A stretch of 24,531 bases of DNA, from the NCBI RefSeq assembly GCF_040096285.1, contig NZ_JBBMEY010000031.1, positions 1 to 24,531 of the forward strand. Direction: 5' to 3'. Position 1 is the first letter of the stretch. Every line of letters starts with the position of its first letter. The position numbers were made by a program, and so were the translations under genes. The notes under the pieces are model-generated. The model did not search any database and was not told the origin of the DNA. It was given only the letters and a program-made list of their open reading frames with translations. Source of the stretch: Ruminococcoides intestinihominis (lineage in GTDB: Bacteria; Bacillota; Clostridia; Oscillospirales; Acutalibacteraceae). Shown here piece by piece: positions 1-8,266 of the stretch.

Positions 1-63
1 CTCCAAAACAATCCTTCCACCACTTCGTGGTCCCCCTTCCTTTACACAAGGAAGTCTGGATGG
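1..63. repeat. hairpin-rich dispersed-type repeat at window edge
   Basis: This non-coding stretch folds into consecutive perfect stems: ACCAC/GTGGT (19-23 with 27-31, loop TTC) and CTTCCTT/AAGGAAG (36-42 with 48-54, loop TACAC). An outer ATCC (11-14) / GGAT (58-61) pair could close a multi-stem junction. It resembles the small palindromic intergenic repeats common in gut Clostridia genomes, but copy number cannot be judged here and the left boundary is cut by the window. Confidence 0.45.
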
Positions 64-89
64 TTTCTACTAATTCTAAATATCTACCA

Positions 90-190
90 CATAACAAGGC
101 AAGTTCTAGCACCACAAACAAAATTGAAAAACCCTAATTTGCATAACAAGCTTATCTTTACCAACAGACAAAATTGAAAAACCCTAATTT
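90..190. repeat. two tandem copies of an about 50 bp repeat
   Basis: Unit 1 is 90-140 and unit 2 is 142-190. Both start with CATAACAAG and end in the same 23 bp block (118-140 and 168-190), which opens with ACAAAATTG and closes with ACCCTAATTT. The middle parts differ. A reverse-complement copy of the 23 bp block with one mismatch lies at 24412-24434. No reading frame or promoter is visible. With the hairpin repeat at 1-63 and the terminator at 233-264, it accounts for the gene-free 1-311 stretch. Confidence 0.75.
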
Positions 191-232
191 ATAGTGCAAA
201 TGAAAAATAATTCAAAAAGAAATCGGCAAACG

Positions 233-264
233 AAAACCACTATTGTGTAATACAATAGTGGTTT
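233..264 (-). terminator. intrinsic terminator of the aro operon
   Basis: A perfect 12 bp stem (234-245 with 253-264; AAACCACTATTG / CAATAGTGGTTT) encloses a 7-base loop. Read on the minus strand it is followed by TTTTCG. It lies 48 bases beyond the pheA stop codon and is the first terminator-like structure downstream of the aro cluster. Confidence 0.8.
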
Positions 265-311
265 AAAACTCATTTTAAATTTATTTCATTAGAATATATA
301 CAAAAAACAAA

Positions 312-1448
312 TTATGCATAGTCCTCTTCGTAGTTACCTAAGAAGCTAAATTCCGGTAACTCTGTACTTAATGCACATAGAAGTTTTGTAACTTCATCAT
401 TCTTAACATTACCTGTAAAGTCAAGATAGAATAGATATTCAAAAGGCTTATTAGCCATTGTTCTTGACTCAATTTTGGTTAGGTTAAGACCTAGGGAACT
501 AAATCTGCATAGTACACTGTAAAGTGTACCTGTAACATGAGGTAAACCAAAGCATAGGCTGATTTTCTCAGCATTTTCAGGAATATATAGCTTTTTAGAA
601 ATAACAATAAATCTTGTTGTGTTGTCACTTCTGTTTTCGTAATTTTCAGCAAGTACCTTTAAGCCATATTCCTTAACTGCACTATAATTACAAACTGCTG
701 CAAGGTTAATTCTCTTACTGTTTGCAACATCCCTTGCAGCAATTGCAGTGTTAGCAGATTGTAGTGTTTTGTAGTTGTTAGCAGTTATCTTGTCACTACA
801 TTGTGCAAGTGCTTGAGGATGTGACCATACTTCTTCAATATCCTCTAAATTAGCCTGTGGAATAGATGCTAGGTAGTAGTGGATTGGTAGGTCTAGTGAC
901 TTAATAATATAAAATCTATGTTTTAGAATTAAGTCATAAACATCACTTACTGAACCGGCAGTAGAATTTTCTACCGGTAACACACCATAGTCAGCATCAC
1001 CGTTTTCAATAGCCATAAATACATCTTTGAAACTTTTACAAAACTCAGGTTCACAGTCAGGGAAAATCTTTAGAGTAGCCTCGTGGTTGTTAGCACCGGC
1101 AATACCTTGACAAGCTACCTTAGTATTTTTGTTGTATGGAATGTTAGGAGAAGAATTTTCAATAAGCTCTTTCATTTCTTTACCTGAGCCAACAATATTG
1201 TGTTGTAATGCTCTGGAAAGTTCCATAATGTTGCTAAACAGTAACTGTGCTGCATATCCGTATTCTCCACCACGAACAAGTACATCATCAAGAATTTCAT
1301 TCTCTCTGTCTTGGTTAAGAATAGGAATGTTGTTTGCCTTTTTATAGTTGCCAACATCCTTAGCACATTCCATTCTGCGTTTAAAAAGTTCTATAAGTTT
1401 CTCATCAATTTCGTTGATTTCTTCTCTTATTTCTTTTAAATCTCTCAT
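312..1448 (-). CDS. pheA: bifunctional chorismate mutase / prephenate dehydratase (P-protein)
   Basis: Converts chorismate to prephenate and prephenate to phenylpyruvate, the committed steps to phenylalanine, in the cytosol. Residues 1-90 are an AroQ-type helical chorismate mutase (R8, R25, K36, R48, E49 line up with the E. coli active-site residues; the position of E. coli Asp48 is Asn45 here). About 110-285 is prephenate dehydratase, with the NTTRFIVIS motif carrying the catalytic Thr-Arg-Phe. About 295-378 is an ACT domain (GTLYSVL, KIESR), the usual site of Phe feedback inhibition. I chose ATG at 1448 (378 aa) because AAGGTG lies 8 bases upstream; a GTG at 1457 would add three residues but has poor spacing. 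It is the last gene of the operon, just after aroC. Confidence 0.96.
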   Translation of the reverse strand: MRDLKEIREEINEIDEKLIELFKRRMECAKDVGNYKKANNIPILNQDRENEILDDVLVRGGEYGYAAQLLFSNIMELSRALQHNIVGSGKEMKELIENSSPNIPYNKNTKVACQGIAGANNHEATLKIFPDCEPEFCKSFKDVFMAIENGDADYGVLPVENSTAGSVSDVYDLILKHRFYIIKSLDLPIHYYLASIPQANLEDIEEVWSHPQALAQCSDKITANNYKTLQSANTAIAARDVANSKRINLAAVCNYSAVKEYGLKVLAENYENRSDNTTRFIVISKKLYIPENAEKISLCFGLPHVTGTLYSVLCRFSSLGLNLTKIESRTMANKPFEYLFYLDFTGNVKNDEVTKLLCALSTELPEFSFLGNYEEDYA

Positions 1449-1460
1449 TATCTTCACACC

Positions 1461-2537
1461 TTATGAAAGTAAATCTAGTATTGTAATAGCTGTGATTGCC
1501 TCAATAACCGGTACTGCTCTTAGGACAATACATGGGTCATGTCTGCCTTTAATTTCAAGAATATCATTCTCTTTAGTTTCAAGATTAATAGTTTCTTGTT
1601 TTTGAGCAATAGATGGTGTTGGCTTTACTGCAACCTTAAATACAATAGGCATACCATTTGTAATGCCACCAAGAATACCGCCACAATTATTTGTTTTAGT
1701 ATATACATTTCCATTTTCATCATAACGGAAATTATCATTGCTTTCACTACCACGCATTTCTGAAAGGTCAAAACCTTTGCCAAATTCAATGCCCTTCATT
1801 GCAGGAATACCGAATACTGCTTTGGCAATTCTGCCCTCAATACCATCAAACATTGGTTCGCCAATACCGGCCTTAACACCAACAACACCACATTCAATAG
1901 TGCCACCAACAGAATCTTTATCTGCTGATGCATCAGAAACAACCTTACGCATAGGTTCTTCCTTACTTTCATCAATAAGTGGGAAAGAACTGTTAAGCAA
2001 TCTGTCTATTGTTTCATTATCTATGTTGCAGGGATTAAATTCTTCATCATATACATTGCCGATACTGTTAATATGAGCAGTAACCTTAATTCCTTTTTCT
2101 TCAAGTAGTTGTTTACATACTGCACCGGCAAAAACTATAGGAGCAGTAATTCTGCCACTAAAATGACCACCACCGGCAATATCGTTAAAACCATTGTACT
2201 TTACATATGCCGGATAATCACTATGTCCCGGCCTAGGGCATCTTTTAATATCTGAGTAGTCCTTGCTCTTTGTATTGTTATTGTGGATAATTGCACAAAG
2301 TGGTGCACCTGTAAGTACATTGTCAACTACACCTGAAAGAATTTCAGGAAAGTCAGCTTCTTTTCTTGGAGTAGCAGTTTTGTCATTACCGGGAGCTCTT
2401 CTCTTCATTTCGTGAAGAACCTTGTCCATATCTATTTTCATACCGGTAGGTAAACCGTCAACAACAATGCCGATAGCCTTACCGTGACTTTCACCAAATA
2501 CTGAAATTTTAATTTTTTCACCTATTGTTGATGACAT
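1461..2537 (-). CDS. aroC: chorismate synthase
   Basis: Performs the trans-1,4 elimination of phosphate from EPSP to give chorismate, using reduced FMN as cofactor. The 358-residue length is typical. Family signatures are visible in order: GESHGKAIG near the N-terminus, RRAPGNDKTATPRKEAD, the GGGHFSGRITAP block, and GRHDPCIVLRAVPVIEA close to the C-terminus. ATG at 2537 is preceded by GGGAGG at good spacing and overlaps the 3' end of aroA by 20 bases, which suggests translational coupling. pheA starts 12 bases past its stop. Confidence 0.97.
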   Translation of the reverse strand: MSSTIGEKIKISVFGESHGKAIGIVVDGLPTGMKIDMDKVLHEMKRRAPGNDKTATPRKEADFPEILSGVVDNVLTGAPLCAIIHNNNTKSKDYSDIKRCPRPGHSDYPAYVKYNGFNDIAGGGHFSGRITAPIVFAGAVCKQLLEEKGIKVTAHINSIGNVYDEEFNPCNIDNETIDRLLNSSFPLIDESKEEPMRKVVSDASADKDSVGGTIECGVVGVKAGIGEPMFDGIEGRIAKAVFGIPAMKGIEFGKGFDLSEMRGSESNDNFRYDENGNVYTKTNNCGGILGGITNGMPIVFKVAVKPTPSIAQKQETINLETKENDILEIKGRHDPCIVLRAVPVIEAITAITILDLLS

Positions 2538-3792
2538 TTACATTACCTCCCAGTTTTTTAAAGTCCTCAAAAAAGTTAGGATAACTTTTGTTGATAGCTT
2601 GTGCGTCAGTAACAGTAACTTTGTTTCTTGAAATAATTGATGCAACTGCACTTGCCATAACAATTCTGTGGTCGTTACAGCCTTCGGCTTTACCACCGTT
2701 TAGCATACCTGCACCTTGAACAATTAGTCCGTCATCAACTTCAGCTACCATACCACCAAGGTTATTAATAGCCTCACAAGTGGTCTTTAGTCGGTCGCTT
2801 TCTTTGATTCTCAGTCTTTCTGCATTGTAGATTTTTGTGACACCATAAGCACCACTGCCACATACTGCAAGTACAGGTACAAGGTCAGGAATTTGACTTG
2901 CATCAATGTTAATTCCTCTTAAGTCGCCTTTATTCTTAACCTTTACAAAGTCTGTGCCAATCTCAATATCAGCACCGAATTTCTTAATTAAATTACAAAT
3001 TTCTCTGTCACCTTGTGTGGAATTTGGGTCAATTCCTTTTACGGTGATTTCACCACCAAATGCACCGGCAACCATAAAGAATGCTGCCTGACTCCAGTCA
3101 CCTTGTACTGTGTAGTCATGAGGTGTGTAGTGCTGATTACCCTTTACAAAGTAGCCGTATTCGGTTTCTTCAACTATTACACCAAATCTTTTCATGGTGT
3201 CAATTGTCATATTTACATAACCCACACTTTCAAGAGGTGAAGTAAGTACAATTTTACTGTCACCATCAAGTAAAGGTAAAGCAAGTAGTAGTCCTGTTAC
3301 AAACTGACTTGATACATTACCCGGTAGGGAATATGTACCACTCTGTAATTTACCCTTAGTATCAAGAGGTAAACCACCCTCAGTTTCACACTCTACTCCA
3401 TGAGTAGGCAGTAAATCCAAGTAAATACCGATAGGTCTTTGTGGAAGTCTGCCTTTGCCAACAAAGTGACCACTAATTCCCAAAGCACTGACTACAGGAA
3501 TTAAAAATCTTAATGTGCTACCACTTTCACAACAATCAAAAGTACCCCTACCACTAGAAAAAAGGTGACTGCTGTCAATAGTCAGCGTGTCACCCTTAAC
3601 TTCTGTTTTAGCTCCAAGAGCATTGACACAAGATATAGTTGCCTCAATGTCTTGAGAAAGTGTAATAGGAGAAATTGTACATTTACCCATAGAAAGTGTA
3701 GCACAGATAATAGCTCTGTGACAGTCACTTTTTGATGCAGGTATGGTAACAGTGCCTTTTAGTTTAGCAGGTGTTATCTGTACAGTTGTCAT
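2518..3792 (-). CDS. aroA: 3-phosphoshikimate 1-carboxyvinyltransferase (EPSP synthase)
   Basis: Transfers the enolpyruvyl group of PEP to shikimate-3-phosphate. The 424-residue protein shows the two-domain family pattern: PASKSDCHRA (K21, S22, R26) at the N-terminus, ESGSTLRFLIP (G91, R95) in the PEP/glyphosate loop, GRLPQRPIG, and AERLRIKESDRL in the C-terminal half. The residue equivalent to E. coli Pro101 is Phe96; this loop affects glyphosate sensitivity, but I cannot assign a tolerance class from sequence alone. ATG at 3792 follows the aroB stop directly (TAAATG), with GGAGGAAG upstream. Confidence 0.97.
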   Translation of the reverse strand: MTTVQITPAKLKGTVTIPASKSDCHRAIICATLSMGKCTISPITLSQDIEATISCVNALGAKTEVKGDTLTIDSSHLFSSGRGTFDCCESGSTLRFLIPVVSALGISGHFVGKGRLPQRPIGIYLDLLPTHGVECETEGGLPLDTKGKLQSGTYSLPGNVSSQFVTGLLLALPLLDGDSKIVLTSPLESVGYVNMTIDTMKRFGVIVEETEYGYFVKGNQHYTPHDYTVQGDWSQAAFFMVAGAFGGEITVKGIDPNSTQGDREICNLIKKFGADIEIGTDFVKVKNKGDLRGINIDASQIPDLVPVLAVCGSGAYGVTKIYNAERLRIKESDRLKTTCEAINNLGGMVAEVDDGLIVQGAGMLNGGKAEGCNDHRIVMASAVASIISRNKVTVTDAQAINKSYPNFFEDFKKLGGNVNVINNR

Positions 3793-4854
3793 TTATACTT
3801 CCTCCGGAACATCAATATATTGTTGAAAATCTCTCAAATCCATTGTTGATACTGTGGCATCTCCAATAGACTTTAGTATTACTACATCAATGTTGTGACC
3901 AGAACTTTTCTTGTCACTTTGTGCAGCAAAAGCAATATCTCTAACTTCGCTGTCATCATGAGTAGGTAGGTTGTACATCTCGCAAAGTTCTGCAATCTTG
4001 TTAGCAGTACCCTTAGGAGAATAACCGTCCCTTTCACTGGCTTTAGTCATCATAACCATACCTATGGCTACAGCCTCACCGTGAGAAAGTTTCTTGTATT
4101 CGTAAATTTTCTCAAGTGCATGACCAATAGTATGACCAAAGTTAAGTAGCTTTCTTTCGCCACTTTCTTTTTCATCTTTCTGAACAACATCTCTCTTGAT
4201 AGAAACACATCTGTGAATAATGTTTTCAATATCAAGTTCATCTCTGCCTTTTTTTAGTAGTCTAAATAAACCGGCAGACTTGATGCAACCATACTTGATA
4301 ACTTCTGCCATACCGTCATTTAGGTATCTTTCAGGTAAAGTAGAAAGTGTATCAGGGTCAATAAGTACAACACTAGGTTGCCAAAAAGCACCTACAAGGT
4401 TCTTGCCTTGTGGAATGTCATAACCTGTTTTGCCACCAACTGATGAATCAACCTGTGCTAATAGGGAAGTAGGTACTTGTACAAACTCAATACCTCTTAG
4501 GTATGTTGCAGCAGCAAAACCTGCCATATCTCCCGTAACACCACCACCAAGAGCAAGAATCATATCTTTTCTTGTGATATTGTTGTCAGCTAGGTGACTA
4601 TAGATTGCCTCAATAGTTCTAAAGTTCTTTGATGTTTCACCGGCCTTAAAGACAAATTCGGAAACAATAAATCCAGATTGCTTTAAGGAAGTGATAACAC
4701 TTTGACTATATAATGCGTGAACATTGCTATCTGTTACAACAGCAATTCTTGTTGGGGAAGAAACCTTTTTGATATATTCTCCACAGTGGTTGATTATTCC
4801 TCTGTCAATTATAATCTCATACTTTCTTCCTGTATTTACTTTAAGCTTTTTCAT
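3793..4854 (-). CDS. aroB: 3-dehydroquinate synthase
   Basis: Cyclises DAHP to 3-dehydroquinate with NAD+ and a divalent metal. The 353-residue protein has the NAD-binding GGGVTGDMAGFAAATYLRG run (103-121), VPTSLLAQVDSSVGGKTG, and the metal ligands E184 (GMAEVIKYG), H241 (LNFGHTIGHALE) and H258 (LSHGEAVAIGM). It starts inside the tyrA stop (ATGA, 4 bp overlap), so translation is very likely coupled to tyrA. The next pathway enzyme, dehydroquinate dehydratase, is not encoded in the window. Confidence 0.97.
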   Translation of the reverse strand: MKKLKVNTGRKYEIIIDRGIINHCGEYIKKVSSPTRIAVVTDSNVHALYSQSVITSLKQSGFIVSEFVFKAGETSKNFRTIEAIYSHLADNNITRKDMILALGGGVTGDMAGFAAATYLRGIEFVQVPTSLLAQVDSSVGGKTGYDIPQGKNLVGAFWQPSVVLIDPDTLSTLPERYLNDGMAEVIKYGCIKSAGLFRLLKKGRDELDIENIIHRCVSIKRDVVQKDEKESGERKLLNFGHTIGHALEKIYEYKKLSHGEAVAIGMVMMTKASERDGYSPKGTANKIAELCEMYNLPTHDDSEVRDIAFAAQSDKKSSGHNIDVVILKSIGDATVSTMDLRDFQQYIDVPEEV

Positions 4855-5681
4855 TCGCCTAAAGCCTCCTTAATTTCATGTCCTTTTTGTAGCAAAGACA
4901 TAAGTTTTTCTTTATCATCCTTTGATATAGCATCTTCTATATCTCTGATGTTTTTGATTAAAGTTTCAAGTTCCTTTAGTAGTGGTGCTTTATTTTCCAT
5001 AAAAAGCTCACTCCAAAGTTCTGCGTTAATGTTAGCTACTCTTGATACATCACGATAGCTACCGGCAGAAAAACCCTTGTGGTTCATACAGTTAGGTGAA
5101 AGAACATAAGCACAAGCAAGTACATGAGGTAACTGACTTGTAAAAGCAATCATTCTGTCATGTTCTTCCGGTGTGGTGATTTTGATACCACCGAAACCGA
5201 TAGAAAGGTTAAAGTCAGCAACTTTCTTTACTGATTCATCATCTGCACCACAAGGTACAATAATGCAACTGGCGTTTTTATAAAGGTCACTGTCAGATAC
5301 ATCAAAGCCGTTTTTCTCTTTACCTGCCATTGGATGAACACCAACAAATGTAAAGCCAAACTCTTTGCTAAGTGCAGTTAAGTCATCACAGATTTCTGTC
5401 TTAATACCTGAAGTATCTGTAACAATAGCACCTTTCTTGATTTTGTCACCATTTTTTCTGATAAAGTCAACAGCAGCACCGGGATAAACACCAAGGATAA
5501 CCATATCTATATCTGATAGGTCATCAGCAGAACCAATCTTATCTATAGCTCCACACTTTAGTGCTTTCTCCAGTGGAAGTGGACTTCTGTTTATACCAAT
5601 TACATAGTGGTCTGTGTATTTCTTGATAGCCTTACAGTAAGAACCACCAATAATACCTAAACCAACAACTGCTATTTTCAT
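4851..5681 (-). CDS. tyrA: prephenate dehydrogenase
   Basis: Oxidatively decarboxylates prephenate to 4-hydroxyphenylpyruvate with NAD(P)+, the committed step to tyrosine. An N-terminal Rossmann fold opens with VVGLGIIGGSY; further markers are GVHPMAGKEKNGF and the FTSQLPHVLA helix of the C-terminal dimer domain. There is no fused chorismate mutase and no clear C-terminal ACT domain at 276 residues. I chose ATG at 5681, with AAAGG 9 bases upstream; an ATG at 5690 would add three residues but abuts the AGG. The start lies 12 bases after the aroF stop. Confidence 0.94.
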   Translation of the reverse strand: MKIAVVGLGIIGGSYCKAIKKYTDHYVIGINRSPLPLEKALKCGAIDKIGSADDLSDIDMVILGVYPGAAVDFIRKNGDKIKKGAIVTDTSGIKTEICDDLTALSKEFGFTFVGVHPMAGKEKNGFDVSDSDLYKNASCIIVPCGADDESVKKVADFNLSIGFGGIKITTPEEHDRMIAFTSQLPHVLACAYVLSPNCMNHKGFSAGSYRDVSRVANINAELWSELFMENKAPLLKELETLIKNIRDIEDAISKDDKEKLMSLLQKGHEIKEALGE

Positions 5682-5693
5682 TTTATTCATCCT

Positions 5694-6698
5694 TTATAGG
5701 GCTGACTTGATTCTGTTTACTTTCTTTACAACTGAGTCAAATTCTTCAGGTGTAAGTGACTGTGCACCGTCACATAGTGCATGAGGTGGGTCGTTGTGTA
5801 CTTCAATAATAAGACCGTCTGCACCACAAGCTACAGCAGCCATTGCCAATGGTTCAACAAGCCAGTTCATACCGGTAGCGTGACTTGGGTCAACAACAAC
5901 AGGTAGGTGGCTTAAACTTTTAACAATAGGAATAGCTGAAAGGTCAAGAGTGTTTCTTGTATATTTTTCATATGTACGAATACCTCTTTCACAAAGGATA
6001 ACCTTTTCATTACCCTCAGCCATAATGTATTCGGCACTCATTAGCCATTCTTCAATAGTTGCACAAAGACCTCTCTTTAGTAAAATAGGTTTATCAAGTT
6101 TACCTAGTTTCTTTAGTAGAGTGAAGTTCTGCATATTTCTTGCACCAACCTGAATAATGTCAACATCCTTAAATAGGTCAATGTCAGATTCACTCATAAT
6201 TTCTGTAACAATAGGAAGACCTGTTTCTTCCTTTGCCTTTAGTAGTAGTTCAAGGCCCTCAGCCTTTAGACCTTGGAAGGAATAAGGTGAAGTTCTTGGC
6301 TTAAAAGCACCACCACGAAGTACATTAGCACCTGAAGCTTTAACTGCTTTTGCAATTTCTGTCACCTGTTCTGCTGATTCTACAGAGCAAGGACCTGCCA
6401 TTAGTGTTAAGCTACCGTCACCAATCTTTGTACCGTTAGATAGTGTAATAACAGTATCATCGGGATGAAATTTTCTGTTGGCTTTCTTATATGGTTCTTG
6501 AACTCTTCTTACAGAATAAACAACATCCTGAGCATTAATTGTGCCAATATCAATAGCAGTAGTGTCACCGATAAGACCTAAAACAGTTTCGTTAACACCT
6601 TGCCACTGATTTACTTCAACATTGTATTTCTTTTTTAGAGAAGTAGAAAAATCCTCAATAGTTTTCTTGTCTAATCCTCTTTTAAGAACTATAATCAT
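5694..6698 (-). CDS. aroF: 3-deoxy-7-phosphoheptulonate synthase (DAHP synthase, AroF type)
   Basis: Condenses PEP and erythrose-4-phosphate, the entry step of aromatic biosynthesis. The 334-residue protein has an N-terminal ferredoxin-like regulatory domain (about 1-70), as in the Thermotoga-type enzyme, where it mediates aromatic amino-acid inhibition. The TIM barrel follows: MAGPCSVESAEQ (metal ligand C104), RGGAFKPRTSPYSFQG (PEP/E4P arginine and lysine), VGARNMQNF, LLKRG and VVVDPSHATG. ATG at 6698 has GAGG 9 bases upstream. It is the first gene after a 138 bp gap with its own likely promoter, so the entry enzyme may be controlled separately from aroE-aroK. Confidence 0.97.
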   Translation of the reverse strand: MIIVLKRGLDKKTIEDFSTSLKKKYNVEVNQWQGVNETVLGLIGDTTAIDIGTINAQDVVYSVRRVQEPYKKANRKFHPDDTVITLSNGTKIGDGSLTLMAGPCSVESAEQVTEIAKAVKASGANVLRGGAFKPRTSPYSFQGLKAEGLELLLKAKEETGLPIVTEIMSESDIDLFKDVDIIQVGARNMQNFTLLKKLGKLDKPILLKRGLCATIEEWLMSAEYIMAEGNEKVILCERGIRTYEKYTRNTLDLSAIPIVKSLSHLPVVVDPSHATGMNWLVEPLAMAAVACGADGLIIEVHNDPPHALCDGAQSLTPEEFDSVVKKVNRIKSAL

Positions 6699-6755
6699 TT
6701 TTTATTTCCTCATTTTCTATCCTTAATACTCATTTATATCATACATATAAAATAC

Positions 6756-6764
6756 ATTATAACA
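6756..6764 (-). promoter_or_regulatory. extended -10 promoter upstream of aroF
   Basis: On the minus strand the sequence reads TGTTATAAT, a perfect TGn-TATAAT extended -10 element, 58 bases before the aroF ATG. The -35 region is poor, which extended -10 promoters tolerate. An imperfect 18 bp palindrome lies upstream at 6800-6817. Confidence 0.6.
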
Positions 6765-6799
6765 CAAAATTTACGATTTGTGTAGTAGTTATAATATTT

Positions 6800-6817
6800 T
6801 ATCACTTTAAAGCGATA
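6800..6817. promoter_or_regulatory. near-perfect palindrome between aroK and aroF
   Basis: TATCACTTTAAAGCGATA is palindromic apart from one mismatched pair and can be extended outward through ATATT with a single bulge. It lies about 36 bases upstream of the extended -10 of aroF and 20 bases beyond the aroK stop. It has no following T-run, so an operator is more plausible than a terminator, but no regulator can be named. Confidence 0.4.
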
Positions 6818-6836
6818 ATATCAATAGAAAAAACCT

Positions 6837-7337
6837 TTATTTTACTGCATTGAGTATGTCAGAAGCTACCTTTAAAGGACTGTTGTCACCATTAATAACA
6901 ACATCACTTGCACTTTTATATAGAGGCATTCTTTTTTCATAAAGCTCTTTCATTGCCTCATCTTTGTCAGGCCTCTGAAGTAGTGGACGAGTAGTATCGT
7001 TCTTTAGTCTTTCTTTTAGCACTTCAAGTGGTACATCAATCAGTACAATAGTACCGTTTTCTTTTAGCACATCAACATTTCTTTGGAATGTTAAAGCACC
7101 ACCACCTGTAGAAATAATAATACCGGACTTTTTAGATAGTTCTTTACAAGCCTTGTACTCTAAATCTCTAAAGTAGCTTTCGCCATATTTTTCAAAGATT
7201 TTAGAGATTGTTATACCCTCGGTTTCTTCAATATATGCGTCAGTATCAATAAGGTTCATTCCTGACTTTTTCTTTAGGTTTTCACCTACAGTTGTTTTGC
7301 CACAACCCATAAAACCGCATAGAATTATATTTTTCAT
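6837..7337 (-). CDS. aroK: shikimate kinase
   Basis: Phosphorylates shikimate at the 3-hydroxyl using ATP. The 166-residue NMP-kinase fold shows the Walker A loop GFMGCGKT (8-15), the shikimate-binding DTD (31-33), R57, the GGG at 78-80 and the lid arginine in TTRPLLQ. The start codon shares one base with the aroE stop (TAATG), so the two are translationally coupled. No strong separate ribosome binding site is visible. Confidence 0.96.
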   Translation of the reverse strand: MKNIILCGFMGCGKTTVGENLKKKSGMNLIDTDAYIEETEGITISKIFEKYGESYFRDLEYKACKELSKKSGIIISTGGGALTFQRNVDVLKENGTIVLIDVPLEVLKERLKNDTTRPLLQRPDKDEAMKELYEKRMPLYKSASDVVINGDNSPLKVASDILNAVK

Positions 7338-8176
7338 TACTTATTCTTTAACTCCTCAAGACAGTCTACGCAAAGCTTGTTAATGTCATCTTTATTAAAA
7401 GTAACATCATTCCACTTTTGCTGAGCTACTACTGCTTGCCATACTAACATAGCCATACCACCGATAGCCTTGTTGCCAAAAGCCTTAGCTTTCTGTACAA
7501 GCTGAGTTTCTAAAGGATTGTAGATTGCATCAAATACTGCCTTAGAATTTTTGATAATTTCATCATTAACAGGACAGTTGTCAACTTTAGGGAACATACC
7601 AACAGGTGTTGCATTTACAAGAACATCAATTTCACCACTTAGTTCATCAAGTAGGCAAACCTTAACCTCTGTTTCCTTAATTGATTCTAGTTCTTTCTTT
7701 AGGTCGTTAGCCATATTAACATCATCTTTACGAACTGCAAGTGTTAGGTCATTGTCAGCTAAAACTGCTTCATAAGCCATTGTTCTTGCAACACCACCAC
7801 AACCAAGGATTACAACTCTGCCACTAAAAGGAATATCGGCACTTTCAAGAGCTTTTAAGAAACCGTCAGGGTCAGTAGTATATCCCTTGTGAGTACCGTT
7901 GTCGTTAAATACAGTGTTAACACTACCATATAATTTAGCCTTTGGGTCTAGTTCATCAATAAGTGGGATAATGCCCTGCTTATGAGGAATTGTAATGTTA
8001 AAACCGTTTAGGTACTGTAATTCTTCCTTAAACTTTTTTTTAAGTTCTTCCGGTGGAATATCATATACACTATATTCTGCATCAATTCCGGAAAGAGAAA
8101 AAAGTCTTTTATGAATGAATGGTGACATAGTATGTCCGATTGGATGTCCGATTACTGCATATTTTTGTTTAGCCAT
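7337..8176 (-). CDS. aroE: shikimate dehydrogenase (NADP+)
   Basis: Reduces 3-dehydroshikimate to shikimate. At 279 residues it shows the substrate-binding HPIGHTMSPFIH (the usual HS.S serine is Thr16 here), catalytic K66 in NITIPHKQG, GSVNT with N87, D102 in TTDPDGF, the nucleotide loop LGCGGVARTMA and the NATPVGMFP motif. ATG at 8176 is chosen because AAGGAG sits 5 bases upstream and the conserved fold begins at once; an ATG at 8230 would add an unrelated hydrophobic leader lying in the promoter region. It is the first gene of the minus-strand aro cluster. Confidence 0.96.
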   Translation of the reverse strand: MAKQKYAVIGHPIGHTMSPFIHKRLFSLSGIDAEYSVYDIPPEELKKKFKEELQYLNGFNITIPHKQGIIPLIDELDPKAKLYGSVNTVFNDNGTHKGYTTDPDGFLKALESADIPFSGRVVILGCGGVARTMAYEAVLADNDLTLAVRKDDVNMANDLKKELESIKETEVKVCLLDELSGEIDVLVNATPVGMFPKVDNCPVNDEIIKNSKAVFDAIYNPLETQLVQKAKAFGNKAIGGMAMLVWQAVVAQQKWNDVTFNKDDINKLCVDCLEELKNK

Positions 8177-8213
8177 AATTTCTCCTTGAATTTTCTTATT
8201 AAAAATGTAATAA

Positions 8214-8244
8214 AATATAAAAATTTTCAAATAAATATTGACAA
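8214..8244 (-). promoter_or_regulatory. tentative aroE promoter
   Basis: The minus strand offers TTGTCA (8239-8244) and TATATT (8214-8219), but with 19 bp spacing; TTTATA (8216-8221) gives 17 bp with a poorer match. The -35 overlaps the -35 of the divergent acpP promoter. Confidence 0.35.
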
Positions 8245-8266
8245 AGTTACAATTTGCTTATACTAT
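8238..8266 (+). promoter_or_regulatory. acpP promoter
   Basis: A perfect -35 TTGACA (8238-8243) is followed after 17 bp by TACTAT (8261-8266); a TATAAT at 8264-8269 is an alternative at 20 bp. The leader to the acpP ATG is about 90 bases and contains a TTATCA/TGATAA hairpin. Confidence 0.7.

Noticed and set aside
118..190. Two-repeat CRISPR (23 bp repeat, 27 bp spacer)
   Set aside because: Only two copies, the 'spacers' share conserved ends (CATAACAAG), a degraded inverted copy exists 24 kb away, and no cas gene is present.
6699..6836. T-box or amino-acid riboswitch ahead of aroF
   Set aside because: The predicted leader is only about 50 bases and lacks a T-box motif or an antiterminator/terminator pair.
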